Part shown: in pieces, positions 5,750-11,474 of the stretch
How positions within the stretch are numbered: position 1 is the first letter of the stretch
Layout of the letters: each line of letters starts with the position of its first letter
Assembly: GCA_013694635.1 (NCBI GenBank)
Contig: JACDCA010000461.1
Span: 1-11,474, forward strand
From: Acidobacteriota bacterium
GTDB taxonomy: Bacteria; Acidobacteriota; Vicinamibacteria; Vicinamibacterales; 2-12-FULL-66-21
Reading direction: 5' to 3'
DNA: 11,474 nt
Translations under genes and position numbers: made by a program
Notes under the pieces: model-generated
Told to the model about the DNA's origin: nothing
Seen by the model: only the letters and a program-made list of their open reading frames with translations
The model's database searches: none

Positions 5750-6907
5750 ATGATGAACTACAAGACCTGCGCAGTCGTCGGTGCGATCGCTCTTTCGGCG
5801 GCGACGGCAACGGCTCAGCCCGCGGTGACGCCCGTGACCTTGAAGGCACCCGATGGCGTCGCGCTGAAAGCTACCTACTACTCACCCGGGAAGCCAGGCC
5901 CCGGCCTGATGCTTCTTCACCAGTGCAACAGTGACCGGTCCGCGTGGACCTCATTCGCGAAGAACGCGGCAGTGCGCGGCTATCACGTGATGGCGCTCGA
6001 CTACCGTGGCTACGGCGAGAGCGAAGGGCAGCGGTTCAAGGATCCCCAGGTGCAGCAGTCCATCGTCGAGGACAAATGGCCCGGCGACGTCGACGCCGCG
6101 TTCACATGGTTCACCACGCAGGCAGGCGTCGACAAGAACCGCATCGGCGCCGCCGGTGCGAGCTGCGGCGTCAACCAGTCGGTGCTGCTGGCGAGCCGGC
6201 ATTCCGAAGTGAAAAGCGTCGTGCTGCTGAGCGGCGGATTGACGCCCCCCGCCCGGACCTATCTGGGGAAATCCGAATGGCTGGCGGTGATGGCGTCGGC
6301 CAGCGACGACGACGGCGATACAGTCAACGCGATGCGGTGGCTCCTCGGATGGTCGCGGAACCCGAAGAACACGTTCGTGCAGTTCAAGGCCGCCGGCCAC
6401 GGCACCGACATGTTTGCCGTCGAGAAGACCCTCGAACCGCAGATGCTCGACTGGTTCGAAGCGACGCTGCGCAATGCCCCCGCAAAACCTACGTCCACAA
6501 CCACCTCCAGCAAGCCGTCGCCGATCGCCGACTTCTGGGCCGCGCTGGCAGAGCCCGGCGGCGTCGCGCGCGCGCAGTCCATCTACCAGGCCTCCAAGAC
6601 CGCCGGCGGCAGCGTCATGCTCTTCCCCGAAGGTGAGCTCAACGCGTTCGGCTACCAGCTGCTGCAGGATGGACGCGGCAAGGAGGCAATCGTTGTGTTC
6701 CAGATGAACGTCGATGCGTATCCGCAGTCCGGGAACGTCTACGACAGCCTGTCGGACGCCTATCTCGCCGACGGCAACACCGTCGAGGCACTGAAGTACG
6801 CCGAGAAGGCGCTGGAGGTGCTGGCGACCGATACCAGGACGCCTGCCGAGTTCAAGCAGGCGGTCAAGGAGAGCGCTGAGAAGAAGGTCAAGGACTTGAA
6901 GAAATAG
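5750..6907 (+). CDS. Secreted alpha/beta hydrolase with C-terminal TPR-like domain
   Basis: This encodes 385 residues. I start it at the ATG at 5750 (5753 is next to it) because it places a signal peptide, MMNYKTCAVVGAIALSAATATA-QP, at the front; the frame is open from 5669 but the extra 27 residues are Arg-rich and would bury that signal. A GGAGG at 5730-5734 lies 15 bases upstream, rather far. The hydrolase domain (about 25-245) has the LMLLHQCNSDRSAW oxyanion-side segment (53-66), MALDYRGYGES (81-91), a GASCG nucleophile elbow with Ser138, a likely acid among Asp186-188 (SDDDGD), and His217 in AAGHGTDM. It belongs with dienelactone-hydrolase-like or serine esterases; the substrate is not predictable. 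After a Thr/Ser-Pro linker (about 245-258), residues 290-358 form a TPR-like helical tail (GYQLLQDGRGKEAIVVFQ, then NVYDSLSDAYLADGNTVEAL). This fusion recurs in acidobacterial exported enzymes. No operon partner is seen. Confidence 0.88.
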   Translation: MMNYKTCAVVGAIALSAATATAQPAVTPVTLKAPDGVALKATYYSPGKPGPGLMLLHQCNSDRSAWTSFAKNAAVRGYHVMALDYRGYGESEGQRFKDPQVQQSIVEDKWPGDVDAAFTWFTTQAGVDKNRIGAAGASCGVNQSVLLASRHSEVKSVVLLSGGLTPPARTYLGKSEWLAVMASASDDDGDTVNAMRWLLGWSRNPKNTFVQFKAAGHGTDMFAVEKTLEPQMLDWFEATLRNAPAKPTSTTTSSKPSPIADFWAALAEPGGVARAQSIYQASKTAGGSVMLFPEGELNAFGYQLLQDGRGKEAIVVFQMNVDAYPQSGNVYDSLSDAYLADGNTVEALKYAEKALEVLATDTRTPAEFKQAVKESAEKKVKDLKK

Positions 6908-7004
6908 ATTCCTGGGGCACGGCCGCTCCCTCGCAGAGGCATGGCGGGGGCTCCCGCTTCGCAGCGTGGAAAATCGGGCCCGCGCCGGCGGTTCTCGAGC
7001 AGAG

Positions 7005-7348
7005 GCCTCTCCTGTCGTGGACCTGCTGGAACGTTGTCAGCTCGAGAATCGGCAGACGGCTGTCCACGACGCGTAGCTCGCGGCGCAGCGTTTCGAGCAT
7101 CGCCGACATCGCCGCCGCATCCCCCGACGTCGTCCTCACGTGCATGTTCATCGCCGAGCGGTAGTTGCGCCCGAAGGGCACGTAGACGTGGGAGTCCTGG
7201 TCCTGGTCGATGAGCGCTTCCTTCATGCCCAGGCGCAACGCCGACGACCTGCATCAGCTCCTGTCCTGGAGAATCTCAGCGCGGGGCCGACGCCGGCGAT
7301 GAGCGTTGCGACCGCGACGAACGCGGACGTGGCGAGCATCACGTTCAT
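7005..7348 (-). pseudogene. Remnant of an ADOP permease
   Basis: Read on the minus strand, three pieces of one permease appear in the correct order but in different frames. First, from 7348: MNVMLATSAFVAVATLIAGV and GPALRFSRT (to about 7260), the helix that ends the first FtsX domain. Second, at 7254: QVVGVAPG, the start of the closing part of the second periplasmic domain. Third, after a one-base shift near 7228: MKEALIDQDQDSHVYVPFGR, NYRSAMNMHVRTTSGD, LETLRRELRVVDSRLPILEL and FQQVHDR (to about 7005). Around 200 residues of a normal ADOP are missing between the first two pieces, and the final FtsX domain is absent. No functional product is possible. It lies 11 bases after the VWA stop, so it was probably once downstream in the same direction. 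The sequence left to 6908 (6908-7004) shows nothing clear. Confidence 0.75.
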
Positions 7349-7359
7349 GTCGGTTCCAC

Positions 7360-9435
7360 CTACCTCACATAGAACGCGAGCCTCGGGAAGGCGAAGCGTC
7401 CGGCAGCGGCGTCGATGATGTTGATCTGACAGGCATAAAGCCCAGGTTTGAAGGAACCGGCGGGGATCTCGAACTGAAAGATCGCGGCCTTGCGGTCTTT
7501 CGCGTCCACGGCCACCCGTTCGACGACCGGCGTTTCGAAGACCTTCACCTTGCCGCGGTAGAAGGCGAGGCTGGTGCGCAGCTGCGGACCTCCTTCGACT
7601 TCCACTGGTTCATACACCTCGTAATAGAACAGCAGCTTCTGGTCCTTGCCGACGACGTGGGTGAGATTCGGGACGAGCTGAATGCCGTCTCTGACCAGCG
7701 GACTCTCCTGGCGGCCGCGCGCCGCGGGTTGCAGCTGGGTACTCAGCACGATGGAGCTGACCTTCACTGACGCCTGCTTCAATTCAGGAACAGCAAGTGC
7801 GGATTCGAAGGACCCGATCTTGCCCGTCCCGTTTTCCCGCACGATGACCTTGACGCCGAAGCGCCCCGGCGGCAGCGTCACACCCGACTGATAGAGCACC
7901 TGTTTACCCGCGAGCGTGGCGCCGGCGCCGGGAGGGAACTTCAGCGTTTCGCGCATGCGGCCGACCGGCCGCCCCTGTTCGTCGCTGACCACGCCCAGGA
8001 CGTCGAGCGACACGCCCTCCTTCTCCGACGTCACAGGCACGGCATAGCCCGGCACCCCTACAGAGATCGGCACGTAGTAGCGGTCGGGGGCGAGACGGAA
8101 GAAGCCGCCGGTGACCATCACGGGGAGATCGGTGGAGGAGACGGGCGAGAACAGCTGCTCCTGCAGCTGCGTCTCGCGGTCGCCTCGGTTGGTATGGGCG
8201 AAGTCGCGCTCCGCGAAATACCCGGCGCGCGATTCGACCCGGAGGCCGTCGCCTTTCACGCGGACCTGGATCCGGCGAAATCGTCCGTCTCTTGCGGGAT
8301 TGGTGCTGCTGTATCCGATCAGGTAATACGCGGAGATATCGCGGCGCACGCGCATGAACGCTTCGCCGACGTCGTTGGTGTCGGTGAACGCGCGTCCGCC
8401 GGTATCGGCGGCAAGCGATGTCAACGTGTCCTGCGACGCCGCCAGCCGTGAAAACTGCTGCGCGACGCCGCGACCGGAGAAGAGCGCCTGGCCGCGCCCG
8501 CTCGCCCGGCGCGCGTCGCCACCCGGCACGACCGCCTGGAGGCCCCGCGTATCGACGGGATAGATCGACACATGAGCGCGGACGGCGGAGTTGATGGCGG
8601 TCCGCAGTTCCACCTGGTTGTCCTGACCGCTGCGTTCCATCCCGGCGCTGAAGTAAAGGATCGCCTTCTTCTGCTCGAGCGGCGCCAGCGCGTCGGCGAG
8701 CGTCCTCAGCGCCCGGAGGCGGACGTCGTTGTTGAACAGGTCGACATCGCTCGTCTCGGCGGCGGCCGCTTCGGCTTCCGCCGCAGCTTCGTCGGTGGCC
8801 GCGGTGGACGCTTCGGCCGGGGGCGTGGCCGTCCCCTCCGTATAGCCGAGCCGCGCGAGCGTCTGCGTCACCTTTGCGCGATCGCCGGTGAAGTCCGTCA
8901 GGACCTCCAGCGTCGCGCTGACAGTGGCGACCGCGATCAGGTCGGCGGCGGTCATCTGCTCCGCGACATACTTGCTGGCGGCGTCGACGGCGCGTTGCAC
9001 ATCCTCGGGCTGCATGGAGCTGATGTCGAACAGGAGCACCATCAGCCGGCGCCCCGCGACGTCCTGCGAGGTCATGGGCTTGGGAGCCGCAGCCGCTGCC
9101 GTGTCCGCCATCCTCTCCTCGACGCCCGCCAGCAGCTCGGTCGCACCGGACGGCGGAGCAGCGGCGTCGGAGATTTCCTGGAAGGAGAAGCCGGATATGT
9201 CCTGCGCCTTGCCGTCCTCGCGCACTTCGAAGTCCGCGGCGGTCAAACCCTTGACGATGTTGCCGGAGCGGTCGCGAACGACGACGTCGACCGAGACGAG
9301 ATCGCGTCCGCTACGAAATGTCGGCCGTGGTTGTTGTGGCTCAGGCCGTCTGCCTTCGACGATGCTGAGACCAGGGAATCCGGCCGCGCCGGCTCCGGTC
9401 AAGGTAACGGCGAGCACGCAGGCCAGCCCTCGCAT
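7360..9435 (-). CDS. VWFA-related acidobacterial domain protein, secreted
   Basis: This encodes 691 residues on the minus strand. The ATG at 9435 shares its A with the TGA of the receptor gene (TGATG), so translation is probably coupled. The frame is open 744 bases further upstream, but that stretch lies inside the receptor gene. Residues 1-19 are a signal peptide. Residues 42-84 hold the acidobacterial lead-in motif (LVSVDVVVRDRSGNIVKGL, then DFEVREDGKAQDI) that defines TIGR03436. A von Willebrand factor A domain follows: central strand RLMVLLFDISSM at about 130-141, DFTGD at 181-185, strand KKAILYFSAGMERSG at 256-270, IYPVDTRGL at 291-299, and ISAYYLIGYSS at 367-377. Residues 207-229 are an Ala/Glu-rich insertion. 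The 300 residues after that are beta-rich, without cysteine clusters, and probably extracytoplasmic binding domains. VWA domains bind partner proteins through a metal site; here the site reads DxSxM rather than DxSxS. The partner is likely surface-associated, with the coupled receptor the first candidate. Confidence 0.9.
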   Translation of the reverse strand: MRGLACVLAVTLTGAGAAGFPGLSIVEGRRPEPQQPRPTFRSGRDLVSVDVVVRDRSGNIVKGLTAADFEVREDGKAQDISGFSFQEISDAAAPPSGATELLAGVEERMADTAAAAAPKPMTSQDVAGRRLMVLLFDISSMQPEDVQRAVDAASKYVAEQMTAADLIAVATVSATLEVLTDFTGDRAKVTQTLARLGYTEGTATPPAEASTAATDEAAAEAEAAAAETSDVDLFNNDVRLRALRTLADALAPLEQKKAILYFSAGMERSGQDNQVELRTAINSAVRAHVSIYPVDTRGLQAVVPGGDARRASGRGQALFSGRGVAQQFSRLAASQDTLTSLAADTGGRAFTDTNDVGEAFMRVRRDISAYYLIGYSSTNPARDGRFRRIQVRVKGDGLRVESRAGYFAERDFAHTNRGDRETQLQEQLFSPVSSTDLPVMVTGGFFRLAPDRYYVPISVGVPGYAVPVTSEKEGVSLDVLGVVSDEQGRPVGRMRETLKFPPGAGATLAGKQVLYQSGVTLPPGRFGVKVIVRENGTGKIGSFESALAVPELKQASVKVSSIVLSTQLQPAARGRQESPLVRDGIQLVPNLTHVVGKDQKLLFYYEVYEPVEVEGGPQLRTSLAFYRGKVKVFETPVVERVAVDAKDRKAAIFQFEIPAGSFKPGLYACQINIIDAAAGRFAFPRLAFYVR

Positions 9436-9437
9436 CA
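9433..9437 (-). promoter_or_regulatory. TGATG stop-start junction, likely translational coupling
   Basis: On the minus strand the receptor stop TGA (9437-9435) and the VWA start ATG (9435-9433) overlap by one base. Ribosomes ending the receptor can restart directly on the VWA frame, fixing their order and linking their output. Confidence 0.7.
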
Positions 9438-11474
9438 AAACCGGAACCTGATGTTGGCTTGCATCGAGCGCATCGGACGGACCGAGAGCACTTGTCCGAA
9501 GGTCGGGGAGTTCACCACGGTATCGAGCGCGGAGTAATTGACCATGTTCAGCAGATTGGACGCGTTCAGCTGAAAGCTGAGCACCCGCGTGCGCCCCATC
9601 CGGAGGTCGCGCGAGAATTGGGCATCGAGCTGGCGGCTGCCGGGCCCGATGATCATGTTGCGCGAGGCGCTGCCGAACGCTCCCGTCGCGGGCACCGAGA
9701 AGGCACCGGTGTTGAAAAAAACGTCGATGGTCGGATCGTTCACGCGGATCGGTTCGCCGTTGTAATCCGCGCGCAGCGTCCCCGTCGTTCCACGGGCGAC
9801 GTCGGCGGCCGCTCCCTGAATACGAGGCGTATACGGCGTGCCCGACTGCCACGTGAAGCTCGTCGAGACTCGCCAGTTCTCGAGGAGCTTCGCCCAGAAG
9901 CCGCCGTTGTTCAGCCACGGGCGATTCTGGCCGAACGGCAGCTCCGCGCTGACGTCCGCCGACAACTGATGCCGCCGGTCGAAACTCGAAAGGCCCCATT
10001 CGGCCGCGAGGTTTTGATCGTCCTGCGCGACCACCGTACCGCCCCCGCCAATGGTTGACGCGTTGTCCCGCGACTTCGCCAGCGTGTAGGTGGCGCCGAA
10101 GCCGAGGCCGCGCACGGGGCGACGCCTGGCGCGGAACGCAACGGCGTTGAGCTCCGACCCCCCTTCCGACGTCTGCCACAGAAACGGCTGCACGCCGTCA
10201 ATGCGCAGGCCTTCGGGTCCGCGGTTGGGAGCGCGGACGATGTCGAGACTGCGGCCCCGTGTGTAGGTGTAGTTGGCGCCGAGGTTCCAGACCTCCCTGA
10301 AGTCGCGTGAGAGGTCCGCGTTCCACGTCTGCACGACGCCGAGCGCGTAATTCTTGTCAACCCCGTAACTGTTCGTCGTCGTCGACGGGGAGGGCGTGGT
10401 GAACGCCGTCGAGAGCGCCAGTGGCGCGAGGGCTGTGCCGAGGCGTGTGTCGGTGACCGCGAACGGGGGTTGTCCAACCATCTGGCGGGCGATGTTCGCG
10501 TAGGCGCCGGAGTTGTAGCTGATGCCGTAGCCGCCGCGCACGACTGTGGCGCGCGCGGCGCGCCACGCAAAACCGACACGCGGGGCGATGTTGTTCGTGT
10601 CGGCACGCAGCAGCGCTGCGGGGAACGCTCCGCTGAACGGTCCGGTCTGGCCGGAGAGAACGGGCGCGACCGCGGTAAAGTCCGGCGCCACGTCCAGGTT
10701 CACCATGCGGTCGTCACCTTCCGAGAACGGCCACAGCAACTCGTACCGGAGGCCCAGGTTGAAGGTCAGCGCCGCGTTCTTCCGCCAGTCGTCCTGCAGA
10801 AAGAGACTCATCGATCGGCCCTTCATCACGACATTGCCGGGGCCGTACTGGAGGGTTGCCTGCTGCGGCATGCCGAGCAGAAAGTCCGCGAAATCCAGTC
10901 CGCCGCCGCGGGCGGACGCCAACCCGCCGGACGAATAGAGACCGGTAAACACGAACGCCCCACGCGCGTTGGAGTCGGTGCGGCTGCTGGCGCGGTCCAT
11001 CCGGAAGTCCCCGCCTGCGCGGAGCGTGTGATTCCGCCACGGGCGCGTCAACGTGTACGCGAGTGACACGCGTTGATCCTCACGTTCCGACGGCGCGACA
11101 TCCCGGACGCTGGACAGACTCGAAAACGTCAGCGTCGGCACACCCCAGGCGAATGGATCGGCAGCCACGCCTGCGATACCAGCGTTGCCGGCGACATCCT
11201 CGACGAACGCATACTGGCCGCTCGACGCGTTGGATGTTCTCGAGAAGATGACGTTGACGTTATGAAGGTTGCGCCGGTGCGCGATGTTCAGCGCCAGCGG
11301 TACGGTGAGCGCGGAACCGCTGGTGCGGCCGCCGAGTGTGGGGAACAGGTTGTTCTGCTCGTTGTCGTTGCGCCTGTACTGCAGCTGCGCGTTCAGCGTC
11401 ACGCTCGTGCGCTGCGGCTGATTGCCGCGTGCGCCGCGCCCCCCGGCGCCGCCGGCCCGCCCGCCGCCGCCACC
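9435..11474 (-). CDS. TonB-dependent receptor, Oar-like, C-terminal beta-barrel part
   Basis: The minus-strand frame is open from the window edge at 11474 to a TGA at 9437-9435, giving 679 residues of a longer protein; the carboxypeptidase-like domain and plug expected at the N-terminus lie outside. The first 24 visible residues are Gly/Arg-rich (GGGGGRAGGAGGRGARGNQP). What follows is a chain of amphipathic barrel strands with aromatic girdle residues and Gly/Asn/Asp-rich surface loops: ALNIAHRRNLHNVNVIFSRT, LRAGGDFRMDRASSRTDSNA, SLFLQDDWRKNAALTFNLGL with RYELLWPF, PRVGFAWRAA, and GANYTYTRGRSLD. It ends MQANIRFRF, with the terminal Phe that the BAM complex recognises. The family imports large substrates such as oligosaccharides or peptides across the outer membrane using TonB energy; the ligand cannot be read from this. 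It is the upstream gene of a pair with the VWA protein. Confidence 0.92.
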   Translation of the reverse strand, partial: GGGGGRAGGAGGRGARGNQPQRTSVTLNAQLQYRRNDNEQNNLFPTLGGRTSGSALTVPLALNIAHRRNLHNVNVIFSRTSNASSGQYAFVEDVAGNAGIAGVAADPFAWGVPTLTFSSLSSVRDVAPSEREDQRVSLAYTLTRPWRNHTLRAGGDFRMDRASSRTDSNARGAFVFTGLYSSGGLASARGGGLDFADFLLGMPQQATLQYGPGNVVMKGRSMSLFLQDDWRKNAALTFNLGLRYELLWPFSEGDDRMVNLDVAPDFTAVAPVLSGQTGPFSGAFPAALLRADTNNIAPRVGFAWRAARATVVRGGYGISYNSGAYANIARQMVGQPPFAVTDTRLGTALAPLALSTAFTTPSPSTTTNSYGVDKNYALGVVQTWNADLSRDFREVWNLGANYTYTRGRSLDIVRAPNRGPEGLRIDGVQPFLWQTSEGGSELNAVAFRARRRPVRGLGFGATYTLAKSRDNASTIGGGGTVVAQDDQNLAAEWGLSSFDRRHQLSADVSAELPFGQNRPWLNNGGFWAKLLENWRVSTSFTWQSGTPYTPRIQGAAADVARGTTGTLRADYNGEPIRVNDPTIDVFFNTGAFSVPATGAFGSASRNMIIGPGSRQLDAQFSRDLRMGRTRVLSFQLNASNLLNMVNYSALDTVVNSPTFGQVLSVRPMRSMQANIRFRF

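Noticed and set aside
8572..9537. 321-codon plus-strand frame opposite the VWA gene
   Set aside because: Arg/Gly/His-rich shadow frame spanning the VWA-receptor junction, with no recognisable motif.
9436..10179. Upstream extension of the VWA frame inside the receptor gene
   Set aside because: No family similarity, and it would hide the signal peptide that starts at 9435; the TGATG junction supports the shorter gene.
11439..11474. GCC/CCG run at the window edge as a microsatellite
   Set aside because: It is in frame with the receptor and explained by Gly codons; units are irregular.

Overview
The window is GC-rich bacterial DNA and almost certainly comes from an Acidobacteriota genome, probably of the Vicinamibacteria type. 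This rests on three lineage-typical families seen together: duplicated FtsX/MacB-type orphan permeases (ADOP, TIGR03434) with an acidobacterial PadR regulator (TIGR03433), a VWFA-related acidobacterial domain protein (TIGR03436), and a large Oar-like TonB-dependent receptor. These assignments are from reading the translations; no search was run.

Layout. Bases 1-154 hold the start of a leftward secreted protein that runs off the window. Bases 155-389 are a divergent spacer with clustered TCCTGATC octamers and nested palindromes, plus a possible extended -10 promoter. A small secreted beta-sandwich-like protein follows (390-1064, +). Next is a broken RmlC-like cupin gene (1102-1404). The full-length ADOP permease (1534-4089, +) is followed by a PadR regulator (4140-4508) that overlaps by 4 nt a second, truncated ADOP (4505-5512). 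The tail of that truncated permease looks like the scar of a TPR-protein C-terminus. A spacer (5513-5749) carries a heptanucleotide tandem repeat. A secreted alpha/beta hydrolase with a C-terminal TPR-like region follows (5750-6907, +). The rest is on the minus strand: a decayed ADOP remnant (about 7005-7348) lies downstream of a VWFA-related protein (7360-9435), which is joined by a TGATG junction to the upstream TonB-dependent receptor (9435-11474, 5' end outside the window).

How the genes relate. The receptor and VWA protein form the clearest functional unit: an outer-membrane importer with a co-translated secreted partner. The PadR-permease block is the second unit, a drug- or lipid-efflux-like permease without its own ATPase under a PadR repressor. 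Three ADOP copies in different states (intact, truncated, remnant), the broken cupin gene and the TPR scar show that the left two thirds of the window is a region of gene duplication and decay. I see no tRNA, rRNA, CRISPR array, transposase or phage gene. I found no wholly new multi-gene system; the best candidates for novelty are the repeat families, the chimeric permease and the receptor-VWA pair.
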